This document shows positions 34,500 to 43,889 of a DNA stretch of 64,000 nucleotides, one piece after another (the first letter of the stretch is position 1; each line of letters starts with the position of its first letter). The position numbers and the translations under genes are program-made. This stretch comes from an uncultured Bacteroidales bacterium. Its GTDB lineage: Bacteria > Bacteroidota > Bacteroidia > Bacteroidales > Paludibacteraceae. The stretch covers positions 412,893 to 476,892 of the forward strand of contig CACZCR010000003.1 of the NCBI GenBank assembly GCA_902779705.1. The letters are read 5' to 3'. The notes under the pieces were generated by a model that saw only the letters and a program-made list of their open reading frames with translations, did no database searches and was not told the origin of the DNA.

Positions 34500-36710
34500 A
34501 TGGATATTACCATAATGATGTATGTCGTTTTGGCGGCATCGTTGTTGGCATTGTCTTTTGCCTACTATTTCTACCGCTCAATGCTGAGCAAGGATGAGGG
34601 GACAGATCTGATGAAAACCATCGCTTCCCATGTTCGCAAAGGTGCAATGGCATATCTCAAACAGCAGTACAAGGTGGTGACCATTGTGTTCGTCATCTTG
34701 GCTGCCGTGTTTGCTGTGATGGCATATTTCCAGCTGCAAAACGGTATCGTGTGGTTCGCTTTCCTTACCGGAGGATTCTTCTCCGGTTTGGCAGGTTTCT
34801 TCGGTATGAAGACAGCCACCTATGCTTCCGCTCGTACTGCCAATGCTGCGCGCCAGAGTTTGAATGCCGGTTTGCAAGTAGCATTTCGTTCAGGTGCCGT
34901 AATGGGTCTGACGGTGGTAGGTCTGGCCTTGTTGGATATAGCCGGCTGGTTTCTGGTACTGCAGAAGACAGGACTGCTCGCTATGGTAGGTGCAGACGGT
35001 GACTTGATCACTATCACTACCACTATGCTAACCTTCGGTATGGGTGCTTCTACGCAGGCATTGTTCGCCCGCGTAGGTGGTGGTATCTATACCAAGGCTG
35101 CTGATGTGGGCGCTGATCTCGTCGGTAAGACTGAGTATAATATTCCCGAAGACGATCCGCGTAACCCTGCTACCATTGCAGACAACGTAGGTGACAACGT
35201 GGGTGACGTGGCCGGAATGGGCGCTGACCTCTACGAGTCATATGCCGGTTCGATATTGGCTACTATGGCATTGGGCGCTTCTGCCTTTGCTACATCGGCT
35301 GTAGAGGGTATGCAGATGAAAGCTGTGTTGGCTCCTTCTCTGATTGCTGCATGCGGCGTACTGCTCTCCATTATCGGTATCTATTTGGTTAAGACCAAAG
35401 AGGGAGCCGGTATGAAAGAACTGCTTCGCGCACTGGCTATTGGTACCAACACGGCTGCATGTCTTATTGCTGTGGCAACGTTTGGTATTTTTGCATGGTT
35501 GTTTGGCACTGAAACAAGCCAATGGTGGCAAGTGTCACTTTCTGTAGTGGTAGGCTTGTTGGCTGGCGTTATTATTGGACAATCGACCGAATATTACACC
35601 TCCCAGTCCTATAAACCGACACAAAAAGTGAGTGAGAGCTCGCAGACTGGTCCTGCAACAGTGATCATCAGCGGCCTCGGCCTAGGTATGCTCTCTACCG
35701 CTATCCCGGTTATCACTGTAGGTGTGGCAATCATATTGGCTTATCTCTGCGCCAATGGATTTGCTATCGAACTGAATGCACAGAACCTTTCGATGGGCCT
35801 CTATGGAATAGGTATTGCTGCGGTAGGTATGCTCTCCACATTGGGTATCACTTTGGCTACCGATGCCTACGGTCCTATTGCTGATAATGCTGGCGGTAAT
35901 GCTGAGATGTCAGGCTTGCCGGCTGAGGTGCGTCAACGCACCGATGCTTTGGATGCACTTGGTAACACCACCGCTGCTACCGGCAAAGGTTTTGCTATCG
36001 GTTCTGCAGCTTTGACCGCATTGGCCTTGTTGGCATCCTATGTAGAAGAGATTAAGATTGCTCTTATACGTGTAGGTCAAGACTTGCCTAATGGTGTGGA
36101 AGCTGCCAAAGCAACCTTAGTGGACTTTATGGCTGCTTATAACGTCAATTTGATGAACCCAATCGTGCTCGTAGGTATCTTTATCGGTTCTATGATGGCC
36201 TTCCTTTTCTGCGGTCTGACCATGAATGCAGTGGGACGCGCTGCACAGAAGATGGTAGAAGAAGTGCGCCGCCAGTTCCAAACGATCAAAGGGATCCTGG
36301 ATGGCAAAGCAGATCCTGACTATGCGCGCTGCGTAGAGATATCGACCAAGGGGGCTCAGCACGAGATGTTGTTGCCGTCTATTTTGGCTATCATCGTGCC
36401 TATTATCACTGGCCTGGTCCTCGGCGTAGCTGGAGTGCTCGGTTTGTTGATAGGCGGTTTGGCTACCGGATTTGTGCTGGCTGTGTTTATGGCCAATGCC
36501 GGTGGCGCATGGGATAACGCTAAGAAGTATGTAGAAGAAGGAAACTTCGGTGGCAAAGGCTCAGACTGCCACAAAGCTACCGTGGTAGGTGATACCGTAG
36601 GTGATCCGTTCAAGGATACATCCGGCCCATCGCTCAATATCCTTATCAAACTTATGTCTATGGTTAGTATCGTCATGGCCGGCTTAACGGTTACATGTCA
36701 TCTTTTGTAA
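34500..36710 (+). CDS. hppA: K+-dependent membrane-bound ion-pumping pyrophosphatase
   Basis: 736 residues, about 16 membrane helices. Substrate-site motifs: EDDPRNPATIADNVGDNVGDVAGMGADLYES, IADNAGGNAEMSGLP and GDTVGDPFKDTSGPSLN. The segment GNTTAATGKGFAIGSAALTAL carries Ala where K+-independent enzymes carry Lys, so it falls in the K+-dependent group, many of which pump Na+ (or Na+ and H+). It links PPi hydrolysis to an ion gradient. Position directly after exuT suggests co-transcription with hexuronate uptake. The pumped ion is inferred, not proved. Confidence 0.94.
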   Translation: MDITIMMYVVLAASLLALSFAYYFYRSMLSKDEGTDLMKTIASHVRKGAMAYLKQQYKVVTIVFVILAAVFAVMAYFQLQNGIVWFAFLTGGFFSGLAGFFGMKTATYASARTANAARQSLNAGLQVAFRSGAVMGLTVVGLALLDIAGWFLVLQKTGLLAMVGADGDLITITTTMLTFGMGASTQALFARVGGGIYTKAADVGADLVGKTEYNIPEDDPRNPATIADNVGDNVGDVAGMGADLYESYAGSILATMALGASAFATSAVEGMQMKAVLAPSLIAACGVLLSIIGIYLVKTKEGAGMKELLRALAIGTNTAACLIAVATFGIFAWLFGTETSQWWQVSLSVVVGLLAGVIIGQSTEYYTSQSYKPTQKVSESSQTGPATVIISGLGLGMLSTAIPVITVGVAIILAYLCANGFAIELNAQNLSMGLYGIGIAAVGMLSTLGITLATDAYGPIADNAGGNAEMSGLPAEVRQRTDALDALGNTTAATGKGFAIGSAALTALALLASYVEEIKIALIRVGQDLPNGVEAAKATLVDFMAAYNVNLMNPIVLVGIFIGSMMAFLFCGLTMNAVGRAAQKMVEEVRRQFQTIKGILDGKADPDYARCVEISTKGAQHEMLLPSILAIIVPIITGLVLGVAGVLGLLIGGLATGFVLAVFMANAGGAWDNAKKYVEEGNFGGKGSDCHKATVVGDTVGDPFKDTSGPSLNILIKLMSMVSIVMAGLTVTCHLL

Positions 36711-36711
36711 T

Positions 36712-37335
36712 ATGAAAGTACTATTAATCAATGGTTCGCCAAGGCGAGAAGGGAATACCTTTCTCGCCTTGACTGAAATAGCCAAACGCCTTGCTGCTCA
36801 AGGCGTTGAGTCGGAGATAGTGTCTCTGGGTACCAAGCCTGCGCGTGGATGTATAGCATGCTCACAATGCCGTACCAAAGGTGGCTTCCGTTGTGTGTTT
36901 GATGACGATCTGTGCAATGTTATTAATGCCAAGATGGCCGATGCAGATGCCCTGATAGTGGGTTCTCCGGTCTATTATGGGCAACCTAACGGCACAGTAC
37001 TTTCTTTGATGCAACGTATGTTCTATTCGGCAGGGGAGTTGTATCGCAACAAACCGGCTGCGGCTGTTGCTGTCTGCCGTCGCGGAGGAGCTACGGCCAC
37101 ACTCCAGACGCTCAATATGCCCTTCCAGATTATGAATATGCCTATCGTCACGTCCCAATATTGGAACATAGTCTATGGGCGTGAGCAAGGTCAAGCAGCA
37201 CTGGATACCGAAGGTATGCAGACCATGCGAACCTTGGCGGACAACATGGCATGGATGCTTCGCAATATACATGCTGACAATGCGATACCTATACCGGAAC
37301 GTGAAACGCCGCAACCTATGCATTTTATTCGATAA
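36712..37335 (+). CDS. Flavodoxin-fold NAD(P)H-dependent FMN reductase
   Basis: 207 residues. FMN phosphate loop LLINGSPRREGNTFLAL at the N-terminus, Cys-rich G-C-I-A-C-S-Q-C-R near residue 45, and VGSPVYYGQPNGTVLSLMQRMFY. This is the iron-sulfur-flavoprotein/NADPH-dependent FMN reductase type; the three close cysteines may bind a cluster or be redox-active. Starts one base after the hppA stop, so it is probably co-transcribed. Substrate unknown. Confidence 0.82.
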   Translation: MKVLLINGSPRREGNTFLALTEIAKRLAAQGVESEIVSLGTKPARGCIACSQCRTKGGFRCVFDDDLCNVINAKMADADALIVGSPVYYGQPNGTVLSLMQRMFYSAGELYRNKPAAAVAVCRRGGATATLQTLNMPFQIMNMPIVTSQYWNIVYGREQGQAALDTEGMQTMRTLADNMAWMLRNIHADNAIPIPERETPQPMHFIR

Positions 37336-37360
37336 AACCGAAAGAATTATCAACTATCAT

Positions 37361-39379
37361 ATGATGAAAAAGATTTATTTTCCTTTATTGCTTATGGCAA
37401 CTATCATGACAGCCTGCCATACCCAACGAGGTATAGGTGTCAGGACTGAAAATTTAGACCCAAAGGCTAATCCGCAGGAGGATTTCTATCAGTATGCCTG
37501 TGGAGGATGGATGCAAAACAATCCTTTGACCGATGAATACAGCCGTTTTGGATCATTCGATCAACTGGGACTAAACAACCTCAAGCAGGTTAATGGTCTC
37601 ATTCAAGAATTGGCTGAACACTCCCATGCCCAAGGGTCGGTGGAGCAGAAAATTGGCGATCTCTATAACCTCGCCATGGATACGGCTCGTCGTAATCGCG
37701 AGGGTGATGCACCATTGCGTGCTACGCTCGATAAAATCGCAGGAATCTCCTCGCGTGGTCAACTTTCTAAACATCTGGGAGAGGCAATGGAGTATGGCTT
37801 ATGGGCGCTCTATGTGGATGCCGATGCTATGAACTCGTCAATGAACATCCTCAACGAGTATCAAGCCGGTTTTGCCTTGGGCGAGAAAGAGTACTATCTT
37901 GACCAGGACGAACATACGACAATGATTCGTAACGAGTATCTCAAGCATGTGGAGAAAATGTTTGACTTGTTCGGCTTCTCGGCTAGTGCCAATCGCGCAC
38001 AGACAGTGCTGCGTCTCGAGACTCGATTGGCTACCGCTGCACTCAATAATGTAGAACTGCGTGACCCGCAAACCAACTACAACAAGATGTCGATCGATGA
38101 GTTGCAACAATTGGTGCCCGAAGTAGACTGGAAAGTCTATTTCCAAGCTTTAGGTATCAACCCATCTTGCATCTCTGTTGGTCAAGTTCGCCATCTGCAG
38201 GAGTGCGGTAAGATGCTGGCTGATGAACCACTGGAAGACCTGAAGACTTTGTTTGCATGGCAGGCAATTGATGGCGCTGCTAGCTATTTGAGCGATGAGA
38301 TCTATATGCAAAACTTCCATTTCTACGGAGAAATATTGAGCGGTAAGAAAGAACCCTCACCGCTATGGAAACGTGCTGTAGGTATCGTCAATGGAACTTT
38401 AGGAGAAGCTGTAGGACAAATGTATGTCAAGCGCTATTTCCCGGAAGAGAACAAGGAACGCATGCTTAAGTTGGTTAAGAATCTGCAGAAATCACTCGGT
38501 GAGCGTATTCAAGCATTGGCATGGATGTCCGATGAAACCAAGCAAAAAGCACTGGAGAAACTGGATGCCTTTACCATCAAAATAGGCTATCCTGACAAGT
38601 GGCGTGACTATACCTCTTTAGCCATCAATAACAAGGATACGTATTATGCCAACCTTATGCGTGCTGCTAAATTTGAGCAGGACTACAGCATGAGCTACCT
38701 GGATAAGCCTGTGGACAAAGAGAAATGGTATATGACCCCGCAAACAGTCAACGCTTATTACAATCCTTCGTCCAATGAGATCTGCTTCCCTGCCGGAATA
38801 CTGCAGTATCCGTTCTTCGATATGTCGGCTGACGATGCGTTCAACTATGGTGCTATCGGTGTGGTTATCGGACATGAGATGACCCACGGATTTGACGATC
38901 AAGGATGTCAGTTTGATAAGGATGGTAATATGCTCAACTGGTGGACAGACGAAGACAAGAAGCGCTTCGACGAGCGTACCAAAGTAATGGTGGATTATTT
39001 CGATGGAATCGAGGTTTCTGAAGGTGTGCATGCTAATGGCGCGTTCACGCTGGGTGAGAATATTGCTGACCATGGCGGATTGCAAATCAGCTACCAGGCA
39101 TTCTGTAATAACGAGGCTGCCAAACCCGCTAAGGAACGTCTCACTACCAAGAATGGTTTTACCCCTGCACAGCGTTTCTTCTTAGCTTATGCTAACGTGT
39201 GGGCAGGTAATATTCGTCCTGAAGAGATTCTCCAGCGCACCAAATCCGACCCTCACTCATTGGGCCGTTGGCGTGTGAATGGCGCACTGCCGCATATCAA
39301 TGCATGGTATGAGGCTTGGGGCATAACGCCTGCATCGCCTATGTATGTTGTACCCGAAAAACGCGTTTCTATATGGTAA
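37361..39379 (+). CDS. M13 family zinc metallopeptidase, lipoprotein (PepO/neprilysin-like)
   Basis: 672 residues from ATG 37361 (a second ATG follows at once). Lipobox IMTAC gives a lipid anchor. N-terminal domain begins DFYQYACGGWMQNNPL; the zinc site is VIGHEMTHGFDDQGCQF (HExxH, about residue 502), third ligand in GENIADHGGL (about 564), and NAYYNPSSNEICFPAGILQ supplies substrate contacts. Ends in VSIW, near the usual C-terminal W. Degrades peptides outside the inner membrane. The upstream in-frame extension overlaps the flavodoxin gene and is not used. Confidence 0.92.
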   Translation: MMKKIYFPLLLMATIMTACHTQRGIGVRTENLDPKANPQEDFYQYACGGWMQNNPLTDEYSRFGSFDQLGLNNLKQVNGLIQELAEHSHAQGSVEQKIGDLYNLAMDTARRNREGDAPLRATLDKIAGISSRGQLSKHLGEAMEYGLWALYVDADAMNSSMNILNEYQAGFALGEKEYYLDQDEHTTMIRNEYLKHVEKMFDLFGFSASANRAQTVLRLETRLATAALNNVELRDPQTNYNKMSIDELQQLVPEVDWKVYFQALGINPSCISVGQVRHLQECGKMLADEPLEDLKTLFAWQAIDGAASYLSDEIYMQNFHFYGEILSGKKEPSPLWKRAVGIVNGTLGEAVGQMYVKRYFPEENKERMLKLVKNLQKSLGERIQALAWMSDETKQKALEKLDAFTIKIGYPDKWRDYTSLAINNKDTYYANLMRAAKFEQDYSMSYLDKPVDKEKWYMTPQTVNAYYNPSSNEICFPAGILQYPFFDMSADDAFNYGAIGVVIGHEMTHGFDDQGCQFDKDGNMLNWWTDEDKKRFDERTKVMVDYFDGIEVSEGVHANGAFTLGENIADHGGLQISYQAFCNNEAAKPAKERLTTKNGFTPAQRFFLAYANVWAGNIRPEEILQRTKSDPHSLGRWRVNGALPHINAWYEAWGITPASPMYVVPEKRVSIW

Positions 39380-39678
39380 AACACGTCGTGTTCTTCCGTC
39401 TCAAAGACGAGGCGGAAGGCTGTAGCAAAGCGCAAAACGCAGCCATCATCCAAGAACGTCTCTTGGCACTGCGTGATATAGTGCCATGTTTGCGCTCGGA
39501 GGAAGTGGGGATTAATATCCCTAATGCCAAGAATACGGATTTTGATATCTGCTTGGAATGCACGTTCGATACTTGGGAGGATCTTAATACCTACGCTACC
39601 CATCCTGAACACCTCAAAGTAGTCGATTATATCCTTCGCTGCAAAGAGGCTCGTTCTGCAGTGGACTACGAGTATTGA
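39373..39678 (+). CDS. Dabb family (stress-responsive alpha/beta barrel) protein
   Basis: 101 residues from ATG 39373, overlapping the M13 stop by 7 bp. Starts MVKHVVFFRLKDEAEG, then I-V-P-C-L-R-S-E-E-V-G-I-N, FDICLECTFDTWEDLNTYATHPEHLKVV: the dimeric ferredoxin-like Dabb pattern with the conserved His-Pro-x-H. Function in bacteria is generally unassigned; translational coupling to the peptidase may be incidental. Confidence 0.86.
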   Translation: MVKHVVFFRLKDEAEGCSKAQNAAIIQERLLALRDIVPCLRSEEVGINIPNAKNTDFDICLECTFDTWEDLNTYATHPEHLKVVDYILRCKEARSAVDYEY

Positions 39679-39735
39679 TGTCTTCAGATATTTCGAAAAT
39701 GAGAGGGCGCCCAAAAGGCGTCCTCTCTTGTGTTG

Positions 39736-39821
39736 TACCGCGAGCGGGAATCGAACCCGCACAGCCATCACTGGCCAAGGGATTTTAAGTCCCTCGTGTC
39801 TACCTATTCCACCATCACGGC
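39736..39821 (-). tRNA. tRNA-Leu (anticodon UAA)
   Basis: Minus strand, 86 nt. Acceptor stem GCCGTGA pairs with TCGCGGT (one G-U at the end). The anticodon loop CTTAAAA is closed by GGGA/TCCC, there is a long variable arm (class II), and the T arm is GCGGGTTCGATTCCCGC. CCA is not encoded. A promoter at 39857-39888 points at it. Confidence 0.95.
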
Positions 39822-39856
39822 GCACTAAAATGCGGTAGATTTATCAAAATCGGGTG

Positions 39857-39888
39857 CAAAGGTACACTATTTTTTTGAAATATGCAAA
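39857..39888 (-). promoter_or_regulatory. Promoter of tRNA-Leu
   Basis: Minus strand TTTG (39885-39888), 20 bp, TACCTTTG (39857-39864), 36 bp before the tRNA 5' end. Its -33 box is 4 bp from that of the divergent HD gene promoter. Confidence 0.85.
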
Positions 39889-39892
39889 TTTA

Positions 39893-39924
39893 TTTGCTGT
39901 TTTGCAAAATTTTTCTTAACTTTG
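39893..39924 (+). promoter_or_regulatory. Promoter of the HD-lpxDCA genes
   Basis: TTTG (39893-39896), 20 bp, TAACTTTG (39917-39924). First ATG of the HD gene is 39950. Back-to-back with the tRNA promoter. Confidence 0.83.
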
Positions 39925-39949
39925 CACGCTAAAATGGTATAAACGGCTT

Positions 39950-41176
39950 ATGGCGAACAAACATAAGATAATAAATGACCCTGTTTTTGGGTTTATTCAG
40001 CTGGAGTCGGATCTCCAATATGACGTTGTACAACACCCCTATGTACAGCGCTTGAGTCGTATTCGCCAGTTGGGGCTGAGCAATATGGTTTACCCCGGTG
40101 CGATGCACAGTCGTTTTCTGCATAGTATAGGCGCAATGCACCTGATGAGCGAGGCGTTGCGTTGTCTTAGACAGAAAGGTGTGTCTATTACTGAACAGGA
40201 AGCTATCAGTGCGCAAGTGGCTATCTTGTTGCACGATATTGGGCACGGTCCTTTCTCGCACGTACTGGAGCATACATTGGTAGATAACATTACGCACGAG
40301 GAGATATCACTAATGATGATGGAGCGTATCAACGATGATCTTGGAGGTCCTTTGGATACGGCTATAGCTATCTTCCGTAACGAGTACCCCAAACATTTCT
40401 TGCATCAGTTGATCAGCAGCCAGTTGGATGTGGATCGTATCGACTATCTGTGCCGCGACTCATTCTTCACGGGCGTGCAGGAGGGTAGAGTGGCTGCCGA
40501 GCGTCTGCTCAAGATGCTCGATGTGGTCAATGATCGTCTGGTGGTGGAGCAGAAAGGCATCTACTCGGTGGAGAAGTTCCTAGTGGCTCGCCGCCTGATG
40601 TATTGGCAGGTGTATCTGCACAAGACCAGCGTAGCTGCAGAACAACAGCTGATTATGATCCTTACCCGTGCTAAAGAACTGGCGCGTAGCGGCAAGCAGC
40701 TGTTCTGCTCGCCGGCCTTGCGCTATTTTCTCTATACCCAACGCCATGCTGCCGATTTTGGTCCGCACACCGAGGCATTGGAGATGTACTCGCTTTTGGA
40801 CGATACCGATGTGCTGAGTGCGATCAAGGTGTGGATGTCGAGTGATGATCGGGTGCTGTCTCTGTTATGCCGTGCGTTCAATCAACGCCAGCTATTCCGT
40901 GGACGACTGCTCTCTGAGCCTTTGAGTGATCAGGAGCGCATGGCATTGCGTCAACAGTATGCCCAAACGCTGGGTATCAGCGAGCAAGATGCTGAACATT
41001 ATATGTTCGTTGAGCATGTCTCCACCAGCAATACCTATAGCGAGAAGGATGTTTCCATCGACATACTCTCCAATGACGGCACGGTCAAGGATATCGCGGA
41101 AGCTAGTGAGATACTTGATTTGGCCGCTCTAACCCGCAAACCAAAAAAACTATACTTATTTCAATATCGTCTATGA
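39950..41176 (+). CDS. HD domain phosphohydrolase (dGTPase-like)
   Basis: 408 residues. HD motif set: HSRFLHSIGAMHL (first His), VAILLHDIGHGPFSHVLEH (His-Asp and second His), and the distal Asp in LDVDRIDYLCRDSFFTG. This matches the widespread dNTP-triphosphohydrolase-related HD family found next to lpxD in Bacteroidetes. The 3' end overlaps lpxD by 4 bp. The exact nucleotide substrate is not known. Confidence 0.87.
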   Translation: MANKHKIINDPVFGFIQLESDLQYDVVQHPYVQRLSRIRQLGLSNMVYPGAMHSRFLHSIGAMHLMSEALRCLRQKGVSITEQEAISAQVAILLHDIGHGPFSHVLEHTLVDNITHEEISLMMMERINDDLGGPLDTAIAIFRNEYPKHFLHQLISSQLDVDRIDYLCRDSFFTGVQEGRVAAERLLKMLDVVNDRLVVEQKGIYSVEKFLVARRLMYWQVYLHKTSVAAEQQLIMILTRAKELARSGKQLFCSPALRYFLYTQRHAADFGPHTEALEMYSLLDDTDVLSAIKVWMSSDDRVLSLLCRAFNQRQLFRGRLLSEPLSDQERMALRQQYAQTLGISEQDAEHYMFVEHVSTSNTYSEKDVSIDILSNDGTVKDIAEASEILDLAALTRKPKKLYLFQYRL

Positions 41177-42183
41177 CTTTTACAGCACAACAAATAGCCG
41201 TTTTGTTAGGCGGAGCGTTGTATGGCAATGCTAATGCACAAGTGAGCGATGTGGCGCCGATAGAGCAAGCTGGGTCGCAGCACTTGTCCTTCATTACAGA
41301 GGAGAAATATCTGCCATATCTGCAGCATACTCAAGCCGGCGTGGTGTTGATTACCCGCAGCTTGGTAGAAGGCAAAATCGCCTTCCCGGATGGAGAAGGC
41401 AAGTCCGGCGGGGCGGTCATTCTAGTAGACAACGCCCGCGGAGCCATGGGGCAGTTGATGACTGCTGTGGCCACTACCCTCAATCCTCGCCGTCAAGGTG
41501 TGGAGCAACCGTGTTTTGTAGCAGAAGGTGTTCAGATACCCACTGATGCGTATATAGGTGCATTTGCATACATAGGCAAGAATGTGCGTTTGGGCAAAGG
41601 AGTGCAGATCTATCCGCATACATACATTGGCGACAATGTGGTGATAGGTGACAATACGGTTCTTTATGCCGGCGTGCGTGTCTACTATAACTGCCGTATC
41701 GGCCAGGATTGCATCTTGCATTCGGGTGTGGTGATCGGAGCAGACGGCTTTGGCTTTGAGTCCGATGAAAACGGCGTAAATCGCAAGTTGCCACAGATAG
41801 GCGCAGTCATCATAGAGGATGATGTGGAGATAGGTGCCAACACGACAGTGGATCGTGCTATGATGGGCAATACCATCGTTCGTCGCAACGTCAAGATAGA
41901 CAATCTGGTACAGGTAGGCCATAACGTCGAGGTAGGAGAGTCTACATTTATGTGTGCGCAGACCGGTGTGGCCGGTAGTACAAGGATTGGCAAACATTGC
42001 GTGCTAGCAGGCCAAGTGGGTGTGGCGGGCCATATTCAAATAGCCGACAATAGTGTGTTTGGTGCCCAGAGTGGTGTGGCCGGTAATATCCGCAAAGCCG
42101 GCACTTATATGGGCTCGCCGGCTATTGATGCCGGTATATGGCGTAGAGCCGTAGTACGATTCAAACAATCAGGACAACAATGA
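41173..42183 (+). CDS. lpxD: UDP-3-O-(3-hydroxyacyl)glucosamine N-acyltransferase
   Basis: 336 residues. N-terminal uridine-binding domain (about 1-100), then a left-handed beta-helix of hexapeptide repeats (about 105-320). Catalytic His in LVQVGHNVEVG; substrate loop GADGFGFESDENG; late repeat AGNIRKAGTYMGSPA. Third step of lipid A synthesis in the cytosol. Coupled to lpxC by a 4-bp overlap. Confidence 0.94.
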   Translation: MTFTAQQIAVLLGGALYGNANAQVSDVAPIEQAGSQHLSFITEEKYLPYLQHTQAGVVLITRSLVEGKIAFPDGEGKSGGAVILVDNARGAMGQLMTAVATTLNPRRQGVEQPCFVAEGVQIPTDAYIGAFAYIGKNVRLGKGVQIYPHTYIGDNVVIGDNTVLYAGVRVYYNCRIGQDCILHSGVVIGADGFGFESDENGVNRKLPQIGAVIIEDDVEIGANTTVDRAMMGNTIVRRNVKIDNLVQVGHNVEVGESTFMCAQTGVAGSTRIGKHCVLAGQVGVAGHIQIADNSVFGAQSGVAGNIRKAGTYMGSPAIDAGIWRRAVVRFKQSGQQ

Positions 42184-43082
42184 AACAACATACAATAAAA
42201 TCTGATTTTACACTCAGTTCGGTGGGTTTGCATACAGGCCTGTTTGTGACAGCTACCTTCCATCCTGCCGAAGCTAATACGGGCGTGTGCTTGCGTCGCG
42301 TAGATTTACCCGGCCAACCCTGTTACCAAGCCTTGGCAGACTATGTGTCAGCAACAGAGCGTGGTACGGTGCTAGAGCGAGGCAAATGGAAAGTCTCTAC
42401 GGTAGAGCATGCCCTCAGTGCGCTCTATGCTATGGGGGTGGACAACTGTATCATCGATATTGATGCTCCGGAGATGCCTATATTGGACGGTAGTGCACGC
42501 TTGATTGTCAGCGAGATAGCACGTGTAGGACTGCAAGAGCAAGATGCCGAACAGCAAGTCTATGTAGTCAAAGAACCTATTGAGTATATCTCTGAGCATG
42601 GACATAGGATGCGTATAGAGCCGTGCGATCATTACGAGGTGGATGTGACCATTGCTTTCCAGTCCGAGCTGTTGCGTGAGCAGCATGCTTCGTTGAGCAA
42701 TCTCAAGGACTATCCTACCGACGTGGCAGCTGCGCGGACATTCTGTTTTGTGCGTGAGATAGAACCGCTACTACGGGTGGGCTTGATCAAAGGAGGCGAT
42801 CTTAAGAATGCATTGGTCATCTACGAGACCGAGTTGTCGCAGTCGGGTATGGACTATTTTTGTGATAAGTTAGGACAACCGCACTTGGATGCCAAGAAAC
42901 TGGGATACCTCTCGCCTCTGAATTATCCTAATGAACCGGCACGACACAAACTGCTCGATGTCATCGGCGATTTGTCGCTGTTAGGACTTCGTCTGCAAGG
43001 ACGTGTTATTGCCTACAAACCCGGCCATACGTTCAACACCCAGTGTGTCCGCCGATTTAGAAACCAAATATTGAGCGAATAA
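42180..43082 (+). CDS. lpxC: UDP-3-O-acyl-GlcNAc deacetylase, stand-alone (no FabZ fusion)
   Basis: 300 residues. Zinc ligands in TVEHALSAL (His) and PARHKLLDVIGDLSLLG (His and Asp); substrate tunnel region near YISEHGHRMRIEP. Catalyses the committed deacetylation of lipid A synthesis. In Bacteroides and relatives LpxC is typically fused to a FabZ dehydratase (about 460 residues). Here the gene ends at 43082 and lpxA begins at 43084, so the FabZ half is absent. Confidence 0.93.
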   Translation: MKQHTIKSDFTLSSVGLHTGLFVTATFHPAEANTGVCLRRVDLPGQPCYQALADYVSATERGTVLERGKWKVSTVEHALSALYAMGVDNCIIDIDAPEMPILDGSARLIVSEIARVGLQEQDAEQQVYVVKEPIEYISEHGHRMRIEPCDHYEVDVTIAFQSELLREQHASLSNLKDYPTDVAAARTFCFVREIEPLLRVGLIKGGDLKNALVIYETELSQSGMDYFCDKLGQPHLDAKKLGYLSPLNYPNEPARHKLLDVIGDLSLLGLRLQGRVIAYKPGHTFNTQCVRRFRNQILSE

Positions 43083-43083
43083 T

Positions 43084-43854
43084 ATGATTAGTCCTTTAGC
43101 AAGTGTTCATCCCGAGGCCAAGATTGGCCAGAATGTGGAGATTGGGCCGTTTGTCTTCATCGACCGCGATGTGGAGATAGGCGACGGTACGTGTATTGAT
43201 GCCAATGCTACCATATGCCGCTATACTAAGATTGGCAAAGACTGTCATGTGTTCCCTTCGGCTGTGATAGGGGCTATACCCCAAGACCTTAAGTTTCAAG
43301 GTGAGGTGACATGGACCATTATCGGTGACCGTAATGTGATGCGCGAATGCTGTACTATCCATCGCGGCACGGCTTCCAAAGGGCAGACCCTAATTGGTAA
43401 CGACAACCTCATCATGGCGTATTGCCATGTGGCGCACGATTGTATTTTGCATGATCATATCATCATGTCCAATGCTACCCAATTGGCCGGTGAGGTCGAA
43501 GTGGATGACTATGCCATCATAGGGGGAGGCACACTGGTGCATCAGTTTACCCATATCGGTGGACACGTGATGATACAAGGTGGATCGCGTGTGAACAAAG
43601 ATGTGCCCCCGTTTGTCATCGTAGCACGCGAACCGATAGCTTACTGTGGTATCAACTCCGTGGGATTGAACCGACGCGGATTCACCATCGAGCGCGTTCA
43701 TGTCATCCAGGATGTGTATCGTCTGCTGTATCAAAACGGTTTGAACACCACCCAAGCGCTTGACCAGATAGAGGCTACCATCCCCGTGAGTGCGGATAGA
43801 GATCTCATCGTGGCGTTTGTCAAGGCTTCCACAAGGGGCATTGTAAAAGCATAA
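43084..43854 (+). CDS. lpxA: UDP-GlcNAc acyltransferase
   Basis: 256 residues: left-handed beta-helix (about 1-180) plus a helical C-terminal domain. Signature pieces IPQDLKFQGE, CTIHRGTASKGQT, and YCHVAHDCILHDHIIMSNATQLAGEVEVDDYAIIGG (catalytic His in AHDC). First step of lipid A synthesis. One base after lpxC. Confidence 0.95.
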   Translation: MISPLASVHPEAKIGQNVEIGPFVFIDRDVEIGDGTCIDANATICRYTKIGKDCHVFPSAVIGAIPQDLKFQGEVTWTIIGDRNVMRECCTIHRGTASKGQTLIGNDNLIMAYCHVAHDCILHDHIIMSNATQLAGEVEVDDYAIIGGGTLVHQFTHIGGHVMIQGGSRVNKDVPPFVIVAREPIAYCGINSVGLNRRGFTIERVHVIQDVYRLLYQNGLNTTQALDQIEATIPVSADRDLIVAFVKASTRGIVKA

Positions 43855-43889
43855 CCCGACATACTTAGAATAATTAGAAAACTCAGAAT

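Noticed and set aside
37175..37360. N-terminal extension of the M13 peptidase
   Set aside because: It overlaps the flavodoxin-like gene, and the lipoprotein signal begins at 37361.
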